64,000 bases of DNA, taken from Roseibium sp. HPY-6. Its GTDB lineage: Bacteria > Pseudomonadota > Alphaproteobacteria > Rhizobiales > Stappiaceae. A program made the translations under genes and the position numbers. Shown here in pieces: positions 46,357 through 55,841 of the stretch (its first letter is position 1; each line of letters begins with the position of its first letter). The notes under the pieces were generated by a model, which was not told the origin of the DNA, ran no database searches, and saw only the letters and a program-made list of their open reading frames with translations. Where the stretch lies: assembly GCF_040530035.1 (NCBI RefSeq), contig NZ_JBEWCD010000003.1:1-64000 (forward strand). Reading direction: 5' to 3'.

Positions 46357-46374
46357 CTTCAGCAGGAGGAGCAA

Positions 46375-47004
46375 ATGTCTATGTCGGCGGAAAGGTCAGC
46401 GTCCCGTTCCAAAGGGCAGGAGACGGCGCACCGTGTGCGGAAAGCCGCTCTGAAACGCTTTGCCAGCACCGGTTACGCTGCGGTTTCCATGCGTGAGATC
46501 GCGACCGATGTCGGCGTCCGGCCCGGAGCGCTCTACAACCACTTCCCAACCAAGCAGGACATTCTGAAAGACTTGATGCTGACCCACATGGCCGACCTGC
46601 TGGCAGCATGGCGATCGGCAGATTTTCCTGCAGTCATGGATCCGCTCGAGCGGTTTGTCCGCTTTCACATTCGCTATCACCTTGAGCGCGCGGACGAGGT
46701 CTTCATCTCCTACATGGAGCTTCGCAATCTGGAACCGGAGAACTTCAAGAGCGTCGAGGCGGAGCGACGCAGATATGAGGCCATTCTGACGTCGATCCTC
46801 GAAGAAGGTTCAGTTGCCGGGCGCTACGCCGTCGAGGATCCGAAGGTCACGACGAGAGCCATAATTGCAATGCTCACCGGCATCCCGACCTGGTACCGGG
46901 AAGGTGGTCGGCTCGGCGAAACCGAGATCGAAGACCTCTACCTGACGATGGTGCGCAAAGCGGTGGCACCGGAAGAAAAAGACCTGCAAAGGGAGAACGG
47001 ATGA
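46375..47004 (+). CDS. TetR/AcrR family transcriptional regulator
   Basis: Predicted repressor (209 residues). The TetR helix-turn-helix lies at about 18-65 ([24 protein letters not shown] then [14 protein letters not shown]). The remaining helices form the ligand pocket. It ends 1 bp before the ATG of the carboxylase beta gene, so it is the first gene of the operon, and its own promoter carries a 14-bp palindrome. I infer it is a repressor of leucine degradation released by an acyl-CoA intermediate, comparable in role to LiuR or PsrA though from sequence alone this is not proven. Confidence 0.9.
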   Translation: MSMSAERSASRSKGQETAHRVRKAALKRFASTGYAAVSMREIATDVGVRPGALYNHFPTKQDILKDLMLTHMADLLAAWRSADFPAVMDPLERFVRFHIRYHLERADEVFISYMELRNLEPENFKSVEAERRRYEAILTSILEEGSVAGRYAVEDPKVTTRAIIAMLTGIPTWYREGGRLGETEIEDLYLTMVRKAVAPEEKDLQRENG

Positions 47005-47005
47005 C

Positions 47006-48613
47006 ATGAGCATCCTGAAATCGAACCTGTCATCCAGAAGCAGTGACTTTGCGGCCAACAAGGCCGCACACGAAACAGCGATGGATGCCGTGCGGACTGC
47101 AGCGCGATCGGCGCTGGATGGCGGCGGCGAGACTGCGCGCACCCGCCATGTCTCCCGCGGCAAAATTCTTCCCCGGGAGCGCGTGTCGCGCCTTCTTGAT
47201 CCCGGATCTCCATTTCTGGAAGTCGGCATGCTTGCTGCCCACGACATGTATGAAGGCGCCGCACCCTCTGCCGGAATGATCGCGGGCATCGGCCGGGTCG
47301 AAGGCCAGGAAGCCATGATCCTCGCCAATGACGCGACGGTCAAAGGCGGCACTTACTATCCGATGTCGGTCAAGAAGCATCTGCGCGCGCAGGAGATCGC
47401 CTTGGAAAACAACCTGCCCTGCATTTATCTCGTGGATTCAGGCGGTGCCAACCTGCCCAATCAGGACGAAGTCTTTCCGGACCGGGATCACTTCGGCAGG
47501 ATTTTTTATAATCAGGCCAACATGTCGGCAAAAGGCATCGCGCAAATCGCCGTTGTCATGGGGTCCTGCACCGCGGGTGGTGCCTATGTTCCGGCAATGT
47601 CGGACGAGACCATCATCGTCAAGAACCAGGGCACGATCTTTCTGGCCGGCCCCCCGCTTGTGAAAGCGGCAACGGGCGAGGAAGTCTCGGCGGAAGATCT
47701 TGGCGGCGGTGATGTTCACACGCGCCTGTCCGGTGTTGCCGACCATCTTGCACGCGACGATGCGCACGCGCTCGCGCTCGCAAGACGCGCCATCGCCAGC
47801 CTGAACCGGTCCAAGACCGCGCAGGCTGCACTGGAGACGCCCGAGGACCCGCTTTACGACCCGGAGGAAATCCTTGGCGTTGTCCCTGCGGATCTGAAGA
47901 CGCCGTATGACATCCGGGAAGTCATCGCCCGTGTCGTCGACGGATCAAGGTTCGATGAGTTCAAGGCGCGCTACGGCACGACCCTGGTCTGTGGGTTCGC
48001 TCATATTCACGGCATGCCGGTCGGTATCATCGCCAACAACGGCGTCCTCTTTTCCGAAAGCGCGGTCAAGGGTGCGCATTTCGTTGAGCTCTGCTCCCAG
48101 CGCAAGGTGCCGCTGGTGTTCCTGCAGAACATCACCGGCTTCATGGTTGGCCGGAAATATGAAAGCGGCGGCATCGCCAAGGACGGCGCCAAACTTGTAA
48201 CGGCGGTCGCCACCACGTCCGTCCCGAAAATCACGATGCTCGTCGGCGGATCTTTCGGCGCCGGAAACTACGGCATGTGCGGACGTGCCTATTCGCCGCG
48301 CTTTCTCTGGACTTGGCCGAATTCCCGCATTTCGGTGATGGGAGGTGAGCAGGCGGCCGGCGTTCTGGCAACGGTCCGCCGCGACGGCATCGAACGGAAA
48401 GGGGGAAGCTGGTCGGCGGAGGAAGAACAGTCGTTCAAGCAGCCGATCATCGACCAGTTCGAAGAACAGGGGCATCCGCTTTATGCCACGGCACGTCTTT
48501 GGGATGATGGCATCGTCGACCCGCGCAAAACGCGTGACATTCTGGGCCTTTCCCTTTCGGCGGCCCTGAACGCGCCGATCGAAGACACCCGCTTCGGTCT
48601 CTTCAGGATGTGA
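47006..48613 (+). CDS. liuB: Methylcrotonyl-CoA carboxylase, carboxyltransferase (beta) subunit
   Basis: Moves carboxyl from biotin to 3-methylcrotonyl-CoA, forming 3-methylglutaconyl-CoA in leucine degradation. The 535 residues form two crotonase-like carboxyltransferase halves. [16 protein letters not shown] and the late [18 protein letters not shown] with [18 protein letters not shown] are typical of MCC beta. It starts 1 bp after the TetR stop and overlaps the next gene region. The choice over propionyl-CoA carboxylase is supported by the biotin subunit, HMG-CoA lyase and hydratase genes in the same operon. Confidence 0.95.
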   Translation: MSILKSNLSSRSSDFAANKAAHETAMDAVRTAARSALDGGGETARTRHVSRGKILPRERVSRLLDPGSPFLEVGMLAAHDMYEGAAPSAGMIAGIGRVEGQEAMILANDATVKGGTYYPMSVKKHLRAQEIALENNLPCIYLVDSGGANLPNQDEVFPDRDHFGRIFYNQANMSAKGIAQIAVVMGSCTAGGAYVPAMSDETIIVKNQGTIFLAGPPLVKAATGEEVSAEDLGGGDVHTRLSGVADHLARDDAHALALARRAIASLNRSKTAQAALETPEDPLYDPEEILGVVPADLKTPYDIREVIARVVDGSRFDEFKARYGTTLVCGFAHIHGMPVGIIANNGVLFSESAVKGAHFVELCSQRKVPLVFLQNITGFMVGRKYESGGIAKDGAKLVTAVATTSVPKITMLVGGSFGAGNYGMCGRAYSPRFLWTWPNSRISVMGGEQAAGVLATVRRDGIERKGGSWSAEEEQSFKQPIIDQFEEQGHPLYATARLWDDGIVDPRKTRDILGLSLSAALNAPIEDTRFGLFRM

Positions 48614-48618
48614 TTAAG

Positions 48619-49047
48619 ATGGATCTTAAGCACCTCAAGGAGATTTATCCTGGCGCTGCGACGTTCAAGTTCGGCGACGGAGAAGAGCTGAGCGGCCATC
48701 TGATCGCGCTTGTCCGGGCCGGCACGAAAACCGCAACCTGCGGCGCGGTGCGCGATTTTGAAACCGGCGAGGAAACCATGCCGGAGGTGGGGCGCATGGA
48801 CATAGCGCTCGATTGGGACGGAACGCCGGCGCTTGTCATTGAGACGCTTGAGGTCAAAACCATGCGGTTTTGCGATGTTCCCGAAGATTTCGCCCTGGCA
48901 GAAGGCGAGAACGATGACCTGGCGGGATGGCGGACGGACCATCAGGCCTTTTTCGAACGGAATGGCGGCTTTGATCCTGAAATGTGGCTGGTCTGCGAAC
49001 GTTTCAGGGTGGTCCGGGATCTGCAGGAAGTGCAGCGTGAGAAATAA
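48619..49047 (+). CDS. ASCH domain-containing protein
   Basis: Protein of 142 residues with an ASCH fold (about 20-135), a beta-barrel related to PUA domains and thought to bind RNA. GAATFKFGD, LVRAGTKTATCGAV and PEVGRMDIALDWDG match the family. No catalytic residue can be named. I start at the ATG at 48619; a GTG at 48610 overlapping the liuB stop is the alternative. It sits inside the leucine operon, right after the carboxylase beta gene and 3 bp before the macrodomain gene. Confidence 0.85.
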   Translation: MDLKHLKEIYPGAATFKFGDGEELSGHLIALVRAGTKTATCGAVRDFETGEETMPEVGRMDIALDWDGTPALVIETLEVKTMRFCDVPEDFALAEGENDDLAGWRTDHQAFFERNGGFDPEMWLVCERFRVVRDLQEVQREK

Positions 49048-49050
49048 GCC

Positions 49051-49566
49051 ATGAGCGGGATCGAGACGCATATCGGAGATATCACGCAGCTTGAGGTCGA
49101 CGCCATCGTCAATGCGGCCAACTCTTCTCTGCTTGGCGGTGGCGGTGTCGACGGCGCGATCCACCGCGCCGCGGGGCCAGAGCTCGTCCAGGAATGCCGG
49201 CTCTTGAACGGCTGCAAGACGGGTGAGGCGAAAATCACCGCCGGATACAGGTTGCCGGCAAAGCACGTTATTCACACGGTCGGCCCGGTCTGGCGGGGCG
49301 GCAATGAAGGCGAGCCCGCTCTTCTCGCAAGCTGTTATGAGACAAGTCTCCGCCTGGCAGCGGCCAACAACTGCGCAACAGTTGCCTTTCCGGCAATCTC
49401 GACGGGGATCTTCGGTTATCCGGCAGATTTGGCGGCCGATATTGCAGTCAAAACCGTCAGGGCCACCTTGGCCGGCCTGCCTGAAATCAAAACCGTCACG
49501 CTTGTTGCATTTGATGATCGGAGCCATGCCTGTCTGCAGGCAGCGCTTGAGAGGAAAGAAGACTGA
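49051..49566 (+). CDS. Macrodomain protein (O-acetyl-ADP-ribose deacetylase-like)
   Basis: Protein of 171 residues, essentially one macrodomain of the YmdB/MacroD group. The ADP-ribose site is intact: [24 protein letters not shown] with N24 and D34, plus HTVGPVW and [12 protein letters not shown]. Such enzymes remove ADP-ribose or deacetylate O-acetyl-ADP-ribose, a sirtuin product. Its TGA overlaps the ATG of the biotin subunit gene, so it is translationally coupled inside the leucine operon. A regulatory role linking acyl status and the pathway is inference. Confidence 0.92.
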   Translation: MSGIETHIGDITQLEVDAIVNAANSSLLGGGGVDGAIHRAAGPELVQECRLLNGCKTGEAKITAGYRLPAKHVIHTVGPVWRGGNEGEPALLASCYETSLRLAAANNCATVAFPAISTGIFGYPADLAADIAVKTVRATLAGLPEIKTVTLVAFDDRSHACLQAALERKED

Positions 49567-51560
49567 TGTTCAAGAAAATCCTCGTCGCCAATCGCGGTGA
49601 AATCGCCTGCCGGGTGATGGCGACCGCAAAGAAACTCGGGATCAGGACTGTTGCCGTCTTTTCGGATGCTGACGCGAATGCCAAACACGTGGCAGCGGCA
49701 GACGAAGCCTTTCGGATCGGTCCCGCGCCGGTCGCTGAAAGCTACCTCAAGATCGACAAGATCATCGAGGCCTGCAGGCAAAGCGGTGCACAAGCGGTAC
49801 ATCCCGGCTATGGTTTTCTTTCGGAGAACCCGGACTTCGTCGAAGCCCTTGAAAAGGCTGGCATTACCTTCATCGGCCCCAGTGCTAAATCCATCCGGGC
49901 CATGGGCCTGAAAGACGCCGCAAAGGCGCTGATGGAACAGGCCGGTGTTCCAGTCGTGCCCGGCTATCACGGCGACAACCAGGATCCTGCATTCTTGAAA
50001 GATCAAGCCGGCGAAATCGGGTACCCGGTGCTGATCAAGGCGCGCGCCGGAGGCGGCGGCAAAGGCATGCGCCGCGTCGACGATCCGCAGGATTTTCTGG
50101 ACGCTTTGTCAGGCGCGCAACGCGAAGGGGAAGCCAGTTTTGGCGACGGCCGCGTCCTCATCGAAAAATACCTGACCAAACCGCGTCATATCGAGATCCA
50201 GGTATTCGGCGACAGCCACGGAAATGCCGTGCATCTTTTCGAGCGCGACTGTTCCCTGCAGCGGCGCCACCAGAAGGTCATCGAGGAAGCCCCGGCGCCC
50301 GGCATGCCGGACGAAATGCGCAAGATCATGGGTGACGCCGCCGTGAAGGCTGCAAAAGCGATCGATTATTCGGGCGCTGGCACGATCGAATTCATCGCCG
50401 ATGTTTCGGAAGGGCTGCGCGCTGACCGCTTTTATTTCATGGAAATGAACACCAGACTTCAGGTCGAACACCCGGTAACTGAAATGATCACCGGGGAGGA
50501 TCTGGTCGAATGGCAAATCCGCGTTGCCTTTGGTGAAACACTGCCCAAAAGCCAGGATGCGTTGGCGTTCAGCGGATGGGCGTTCGAGGCCCGTCTTTAT
50601 GCCGAAGATGCGCCAAAAGGCTTTCTGCCCGCGATCGGCACGCTGGACCATCTTTCCTTGCCGGAAAAGAGCGCGCGTGTGGACAGCGGTGTTCGCGCTG
50701 GTGACGAAATCACGCCCTTTTACGATCCGATGATCGCCAAGATAATTGTCCACGGCCCGACAAGAGACGCCGCCCTCGGCAAACTTCTGGCAGCACTGGA
50801 AGCAACGGAAGTCGCAGGCTGTGTCACGAATGCAGGCTTTCTGGCGGCACTTTGCAGACACAAGGGGTTCGCGAGCGGAGATGTCGATACCGGGCTTATC
50901 GATCGCGACCTGGAAGAGCTGGTCGAAGAGCCCTCTGTCCCGGAAGACGCTGTTGCACTTGCAGCTCTTGCCGCGCTTGGGCTCACCAGGCCGTCCAGCG
51001 GGAATGATCCTTTCGAAACGCTTGCCGGATGGCGCATCTGGAGCGCATCCCGGCAATTTGCTCTTTTGGAGATCGTTGGAGATCGGCTCGACATTGAAGT
51101 CCGTGCACTTGGAAATCGTCGCTTTGTTGTTCACCTGGCAAGTGGAGAGCGAACTTACACGATCGTCAAAGTCGATGATGACACGATAACTTACGACTGC
51201 GAAGGCCATCGTGCGAGCGCTGTGGTCGTGAACAGTGGTTATGGTCTTGCCGTGTTCCAGAACGGTCACGCTTTTTCCATCGGCTTACCGGATATGCTTG
51301 GCAGCGACGATGACGCGACAGGTGCCGGCGATCAGGTCATCGCGCCCATGCCGGGCCTTGTGAAAGTTCTGTCGGCAGTTAGCGGCGACACAGTCTCCAA
51401 GGACCAGCCCCTGGTTATTCTCGAAGCAATGAAGATGGAGCACACGCTCAAGGCTCCGCGCGACGGCGTGATTGGTGACGTCTTCGTGGCGGAGGGCGAA
51501 CAGGTCACCGACGGCACGGTTCTGCTGGCACTCGTGGAGGAAGCAGATGCTGCTGCCTGA
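49566..51560 (+). CDS. liuD: Methylcrotonyl-CoA carboxylase, biotin carboxylase (alpha) subunit
   Basis: Carboxylates its own biotin with ATP and bicarbonate. The 664 residues contain the biotin carboxylase domain (about 1-450: KILVANRGEIACRV, ATP-grasp GGGGKGMR and EMNTRLQVEHPVTE), a linker domain, and a C-terminal biotinyl domain with Lys623 in EAMKMEH. It shares the ATGA overlap with the macrodomain gene and overlaps the acyl-CoA synthetase start by 14 bp. Specificity for methylcrotonyl-CoA comes from the operon. Confidence 0.94.
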   Translation: MFKKILVANRGEIACRVMATAKKLGIRTVAVFSDADANAKHVAAADEAFRIGPAPVAESYLKIDKIIEACRQSGAQAVHPGYGFLSENPDFVEALEKAGITFIGPSAKSIRAMGLKDAAKALMEQAGVPVVPGYHGDNQDPAFLKDQAGEIGYPVLIKARAGGGGKGMRRVDDPQDFLDALSGAQREGEASFGDGRVLIEKYLTKPRHIEIQVFGDSHGNAVHLFERDCSLQRRHQKVIEEAPAPGMPDEMRKIMGDAAVKAAKAIDYSGAGTIEFIADVSEGLRADRFYFMEMNTRLQVEHPVTEMITGEDLVEWQIRVAFGETLPKSQDALAFSGWAFEARLYAEDAPKGFLPAIGTLDHLSLPEKSARVDSGVRAGDEITPFYDPMIAKIIVHGPTRDAALGKLLAALEATEVAGCVTNAGFLAALCRHKGFASGDVDTGLIDRDLEELVEEPSVPEDAVALAALAALGLTRPSSGNDPFETLAGWRIWSASRQFALLEIVGDRLDIEVRALGNRRFVVHLASGERTYTIVKVDDDTITYDCEGHRASAVVVNSGYGLAVFQNGHAFSIGLPDMLGSDDDATGAGDQVIAPMPGLVKVLSAVSGDTVSKDQPLVILEAMKMEHTLKAPRDGVIGDVFVAEGEQVTDGTVLLALVEEADAAA

Positions 51561-53178
51561 GGCGGAAAGTTATGAGGACCTGACCCGGAAATTTCGCTGG
51601 AACATCCCCGAAAAGTTCAACATGGGCGTTGCCGTGTGTGACGCCTGGGCGGAACGCGAAGCAGATCGGGAAGCGCTGGTCTATGTCGAAGAGAACGGTG
51701 ATACGGCCCGATACAGCTACGCTGACCTTCGCCGACTGTCGAACCAGTTGGCCAATCTCCTTACCGACCGCGGCGTTCTGCCGGGTGACCGGATCGGAGT
51801 GCTTCTGCCGCAGCGCCCGGAGACGGCCTCTGCACATATTGCCGCACTGAAACTGGGTGCGATCACGATCCCTCTTTTCACGCTTTTCGGGGAAGAGGCA
51901 CTGGAGTACCGGTTGCGCGATTCTGGCGCGAAAGTGGTGATCACTGATGCGAGCGGCGCCGCAAAACTATCGAAGCTTGGCGACCGCCTGCCGGAATTGA
52001 CCACCATTTTTTGTGTCGATGGCGATGACGGCACCGCACAGGATTTGGCCAGCCACATGGCCGGACACCAGGACACTTTCACGCCGTTCGAGACAGCCGC
52101 CGACGACCCAGCACTCATCATCTACACGTCTGGCACAACGGGCCAGCCCAAGGGCGCGCTTCATGCGCACGGGGTCCTGCTTGGTCACCTGCCTGGTGTC
52201 GAAATGAGCCACGATTTTTTCGGTCAGCCGGGTGATCGGATCTGGACGCCCGCTGATTGGGCATGGATCGGCGGCTTGCTCGATGTGCTCATGCCGGCGC
52301 TTTATTTGGGTGTTCCCGTCGTCGCCTGCCGGTTCGGCAAATTCACAGCGGAGGCGGCCTTTCAACTTCTTGAGGACCAGAAGATCCGAAACACCTTTTT
52401 GCCGCCAACCGCCCTGAAAATGATGCGGCAGGTTCCGGACATAGGCGACCGCTGGCATTTTGATTTGCGCTCCGTTGCGTCCGGTGGCGAAACCCTCGGC
52501 GCCGAGCTGATTGCCTGGGGCCGCAAGACCTTCGGGCTGACCATCAACGAGTTCTATGGCCAGACTGAATGCAACATGATCGTCTCCAGCTGCAGCCGTG
52601 TCATGGAAGCCCGCCCTGGGATCATGGGACGTGCAGTGCCCGGCCACAACGTGGCGGTCGTGGACAATTCCGGTACCATCCTGCCTGTGAATACGCTTGG
52701 AAACATTGCCGTGAAACGTCCGGATCCGGTCATGTTCCTGAGATACTGGAACAACCCCGAGGCAACGGAGAAGAAGTTTGCAGGCGACTGGTTGCTGACA
52801 GGTGACACGGGGCTTGAGGACGATGAAGGCTGGCTGCGTTTTGTCGGCCGGGACGATGATGTCATCACGTCCTCCGGCTACCGGATCGGACCCGGCGAAA
52901 TCGAGGACTGTCTCATTCGACATCCCGCTGTCGCGCTGGCCGGTGTAGTCGGCAAGCCGGACCCGCAGCGTACCGAAATCGTCAAGGCCTATATCGTCTT
53001 GAAAGAAGACTTCGAGCCGACCGACGCTCTTGGCAAGGAGATTGCGGATTTCGTCAAGACCCGCCTTGCCGCTCATGAATATCCACGCGAAGTCGCCTTC
53101 GTGGATACCCTGCCGATGACGACAACCGGAAAGGTAATCCGGAAGGAACTCAGAGCGCATGCTGAGCAGGAAGGATGA
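51547..53178 (+). CDS. AMP-dependent acyl-CoA synthetase
   Basis: ANL-superfamily ligase (543 residues) that activates an acid as AMP-acyl and then CoA thioester. P-loop-like YTSGTTGQPKG, FYGQTEC, GDTGLEDDEGWLRFVGRDDDVI and the terminal TTTGKVIRKEL are intact. The group resembles medium-chain or acetoacetate-type synthetases. I start at the ATG at 51547, which has GGAGGAA and overlaps liuD by 14 bp. In this operon it could activate isovalerate or acetoacetate; the actual acid cannot be read from sequence. Confidence 0.88.
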   Translation: MLLPEAESYEDLTRKFRWNIPEKFNMGVAVCDAWAEREADREALVYVEENGDTARYSYADLRRLSNQLANLLTDRGVLPGDRIGVLLPQRPETASAHIAALKLGAITIPLFTLFGEEALEYRLRDSGAKVVITDASGAAKLSKLGDRLPELTTIFCVDGDDGTAQDLASHMAGHQDTFTPFETAADDPALIIYTSGTTGQPKGALHAHGVLLGHLPGVEMSHDFFGQPGDRIWTPADWAWIGGLLDVLMPALYLGVPVVACRFGKFTAEAAFQLLEDQKIRNTFLPPTALKMMRQVPDIGDRWHFDLRSVASGGETLGAELIAWGRKTFGLTINEFYGQTECNMIVSSCSRVMEARPGIMGRAVPGHNVAVVDNSGTILPVNTLGNIAVKRPDPVMFLRYWNNPEATEKKFAGDWLLTGDTGLEDDEGWLRFVGRDDDVITSSGYRIGPGEIEDCLIRHPAVALAGVVGKPDPQRTEIVKAYIVLKEDFEPTDALGKEIADFVKTRLAAHEYPREVAFVDTLPMTTTGKVIRKELRAHAEQEG

Positions 53179-53197
53179 CAATGTGGAAAATCCTGAA

Positions 53198-53310
53198 GTG
53201 TCATCCCTGTGCAGGCAGGGTTCCAGTAAGCGCCCAGTCTTACAGCCCTCACAGATGCTGCGGTTTACTGGCTCCCGGCCCTCACTAAGTTCGGCCGGGC
53301 CGGCAAGTCG
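53198..53310. repeat. Imperfect palindromic repeat-like element in the leucine operon
   Basis: In the 165-bp gap before the HMG-CoA lyase gene, CCAGTAA (53223-53229) pairs with TTACTGG (53265-53271), and CCCGGCC (53274-53280) with GGCCGGG (53293-53299). The left arm reads GTCATCCCTGTGCAGGCAGGG, resembling intergenic palindromic repeats common in alphaproteobacteria. No second copy is visible in this window. Confidence 0.5.
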
Positions 53311-53343
53311 GGGCAGGCTTATAACCAAAATTCTCTCTGCAAT

Positions 53344-54216
53344 ATGAGTACACCGATGTCCGAATTCGTCACCATCTTTGAAATGGGCCCGCGCGACGGC
53401 CTGCAAAACGAAAAACGGTTCGTGCCGACAGAGCAGAAAATCGAGCTCGTCGACCGGCTGTCGGACTGCGGCCTCCGCAAGATCGAGGTGACCAGTTTCG
53501 TCAGCCCGAAATGGGTGCCTCAGATGGCCGACGCCCAGGAGGTCATGGAGAGCATCTACCGTCATCCCGCCGTTGTCTATTCGGTTCTGACACCGAACGT
53601 GAAAGGCTATACCGCCGCCCGCAAGGCATCGACCGACGAGGTCGCGATTTTCGGCTCGGCGTCCGAAGGTTTTTCGAAAAAGAACATCAACTGCTCGGTG
53701 GCCGAAAGCATTGAGCGCTTCAAACCTCTTCTCGACAAGGCGCATCATGATGAAATGCCGGTGCGCGGCTACGTATCCTGTGTCACCGATTGCCCCTATG
53801 ACGGCCCGACCCCGCCGCAAAAGGTGGCCGAAGTCGCCGGGCTTCTGTTCGAACTTGGCTGTTATGAAATTTCGCTTGGCGATACGATCGGAGCCGGCAC
53901 GCCCGAAACCATCTCAAGAATGCTGGATGCCGTTCTTGAAGTCGTACCGGCAGACAAACTGGCGGGCCACTATCACGACACCAAGGCACGCGCCCTGGAG
54001 AATATTGAGATCAGCCTCGAACGCGGCCTGCGCACTTTCGACAGTGCAGTCGGCGGACTGGGAGGCTGTCCCTATGCGCCCGGTGCCAAAGGCAATGTCG
54101 CAACGGAGGCGGTTGTTGCACTCGTGGAAAGCAAGGGCTTTGAGACGGGCATTCGAACCGACCGGCTGGCCGAAGTCTCAGAGTTCGCACGCAGCCTGAG
54201 GAGCGACGCAGTATGA
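53344..54216 (+). CDS. hmgL: Hydroxymethylglutaryl-CoA lyase
   Basis: Splits HMG-CoA into acetyl-CoA and acetoacetate, the last step of leucine degradation. The 290-residue TIM-barrel protein shows FEMGPRDGLQNE, SFVSPKWVPQMAD and the catalytic-Cys loop GGLGGCPYAPGAKGN. The metal-site motif reads HYHDTKARALEN where many homologues have HDTYGQA, an allowed variant. A second ATG lies 4 codons downstream. Its TGA overlaps the ATG of the hydratase gene. Confidence 0.95.
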   Translation: MSTPMSEFVTIFEMGPRDGLQNEKRFVPTEQKIELVDRLSDCGLRKIEVTSFVSPKWVPQMADAQEVMESIYRHPAVVYSVLTPNVKGYTAARKASTDEVAIFGSASEGFSKKNINCSVAESIERFKPLLDKAHHDEMPVRGYVSCVTDCPYDGPTPPQKVAEVAGLLFELGCYEISLGDTIGAGTPETISRMLDAVLEVVPADKLAGHYHDTKARALENIEISLERGLRTFDSAVGGLGGCPYAPGAKGNVATEAVVALVESKGFETGIRTDRLAEVSEFARSLRSDAV

Positions 54217-55001
54217 GTTTTGCAACCATTTCCATCGCGGCGGATGATCGCGGTGTTGCCACTCTCACGCTTGACAGGCCCGAAAAGCACAACGCGCTTT
54301 CCGCAATGATGATTTCAGACCTCACGGACGCGGCCGGGCGCCTTGGTGCCGATCCTGAAATACGAGCCGTCATACTCACAGGCGCAGGCACCAGTTTCTG
54401 CGCTGGCGGAGATCTTGGTTGGATGCGCGAGCAATTTGAGGCGGACCGGCAGGCCCGGATGGCTGAAGCCCGCAAACTGGCGATGATGCTGAAGGCGCTG
54501 AACGAGCTGCCGAAACCCTTGATCGGCCGCGTTCAGGGCCAGGCCTTTGGCGGCGGCATCGGCATGATGAGCATCTGTGATACCGTCGTTGCAGTTGACA
54601 CTGCCAAATTCGGACTGACCGAAGTGAAGCTCGGCCTGATACCGGCAACAATCAGCCCTTACGTTCTTGCACGGATGGGAGAAGCCAAGGCGCGCCGGGT
54701 GTTCATGTCTGCCCGTGTCTTCGGCTCGGTCGAGGCAAACGCGCTCGATCTTGTTGCCAAAGTCGTGTCCGCAGAGGACTTGGATGCAGCGGTCGAAAGG
54801 GAGGTCAGGCCGTATTTGGGCGCAGCGCCCGCGGCGGTTGCTGCATCAAAGGCTTTGGCGCGCTCTCTTGGACCAGCGATTACGCCTGACATCATTGAGG
54901 ATACGATCCGACGGCTCGCCGATGTCTGGGAGACACCAGAAGCGCGTGAGGGCATCTCCGCCTTTTTCGAAAAGAGAAAGCCTACCTGGGTGGTTGGCTG
55001 A
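54213..55001 (+). CDS. liuC: Enoyl-CoA hydratase/isomerase, probable methylglutaconyl-CoA hydratase
   Basis: Predicted to hydrate 3-methylglutaconyl-CoA to HMG-CoA. The 262 residues have the crotonase oxyanion loops (GAGTSFCAGGDLGWM and GQAFGGGIGMMSICD) and the TEVKLGLIPATISPYVL region. Its ATG overlaps the HMG-CoA lyase stop by 4 bp, which supports the assignment to this step rather than general beta-oxidation. It ends 1 bp before the convergent membrane protein gene. Confidence 0.9.
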   Translation: MSFATISIAADDRGVATLTLDRPEKHNALSAMMISDLTDAAGRLGADPEIRAVILTGAGTSFCAGGDLGWMREQFEADRQARMAEARKLAMMLKALNELPKPLIGRVQGQAFGGGIGMMSICDTVVAVDTAKFGLTEVKLGLIPATISPYVLARMGEAKARRVFMSARVFGSVEANALDLVAKVVSAEDLDAAVEREVRPYLGAAPAAVAASKALARSLGPAITPDIIEDTIRRLADVWETPEAREGISAFFEKRKPTWVVG

Positions 55002-55841
55002 TCAGGACGTCGCCTGTCGCCGTGCGTGCTCGATCAAAGCCGCAATACGCGCAACCTCAACCTGTTCCTCGGGCTTCGCAGCGTCGGTTTCCGGTCCGCC
55101 ATACATGCGCTCCCGGCGGCGGCGGATCTTCTTGCGCTGCCACTCGCTGATGCCTTCCGGCAACTCGATGCCGGCCCGGTCCATACCAATCAGGATACGC
55201 TGCAGGTCGGGAATGAGCTCGGATGATATCGTGAAAGTGCCGCTGACGGGGTGTTTGAAGACAAGGGTCTTGGTGCTTTGTTCACCGTTCAACAGGACTG
55301 CCTTCTTGTGCCCGATCGACCCGATCGTCGACTGAAACCAGGCAACCCAGCCTGACGCTTCCCAAAGCCGCACGTCAACCTGCTTCAACTCTTCATAGGG
55401 AACACGCGCGCGCTGCCCGAACTGGGTAAATTCAAACCCATTGCCGAAAAAGCGGACCCAGGACGTTTCCTGCCGCACCGCCACTGCAAAGAACAGGAAG
55501 GACGCGCTCGCCGGAACAAGAGCCAAAAGGGCAGCAAGCGCCAGCCCACCCGTCGCGCTCACCATTCCCAGAATGGCGATGGAAAAGAAAACAATCCCAA
55601 GACCAAAACCGATCGCGTCCAGAACCATGACGGAAGGTTTGGAAACGGGCTTCACTGCGCCTGAAGGCATCGACGGTTTTGGGAGGGCAGCGTAAATTCC
55701 GGCCGCCGCCAACAGGCATACAAGGCCACTCAAGAACGATATGAAGAAGAAGCCGCCAACGATCGCAAGGACGCTAAGGCTTAATGGTATCACACGCCGT
55801 ATAAATTCAATTTTGGCCGTTTTGCCCAAACCGCTCTCCAT
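55002..55841 (-). CDS. Membrane protein of unknown function with PH-like domain
   Basis: A 279-residue protein with two pairs of membrane helices (about 17-52 and 73-118), then a soluble part (about 118-215) resembling a bacterial PH-type fold (WVRFFGNGFEFTQFGQRARVPYEEL), and a basic C-terminus (RKKIRRRRER). I recognise no characterised homologue. Its stop abuts the hydratase gene, but it runs the other way, so it is not part of the leucine operon. Confidence 0.75.
   Translation of the reverse strand: MESGLGKTAKIEFIRRVIPLSLSVLAIVGGFFFISFLSGLVCLLAAAGIYAALPKPSMPSGAVKPVSKPSVMVLDAIGFGLGIVFFSIAILGMVSATGGLALAALLALVPASASFLFFAVAVRQETSWVRFFGNGFEFTQFGQRARVPYEELKQVDVRLWEASGWVAWFQSTIGSIGHKKAVLLNGEQSTKTLVFKHPVSGTFTISSELIPDLQRILIGMDRAGIELPEGISEWQRKKIRRRRERMYGGPETDAAKPEEQVEVARIAALIEHARRQATS

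Noticed and set aside
51967..53820. A 617-codon open frame on the minus strand over the acyl-CoA synthetase and HMG-CoA lyase genes
   Set aside because: Both plus-strand genes are conserved families with good starts; the antisense product is Arg/His-rich and shows no domain.
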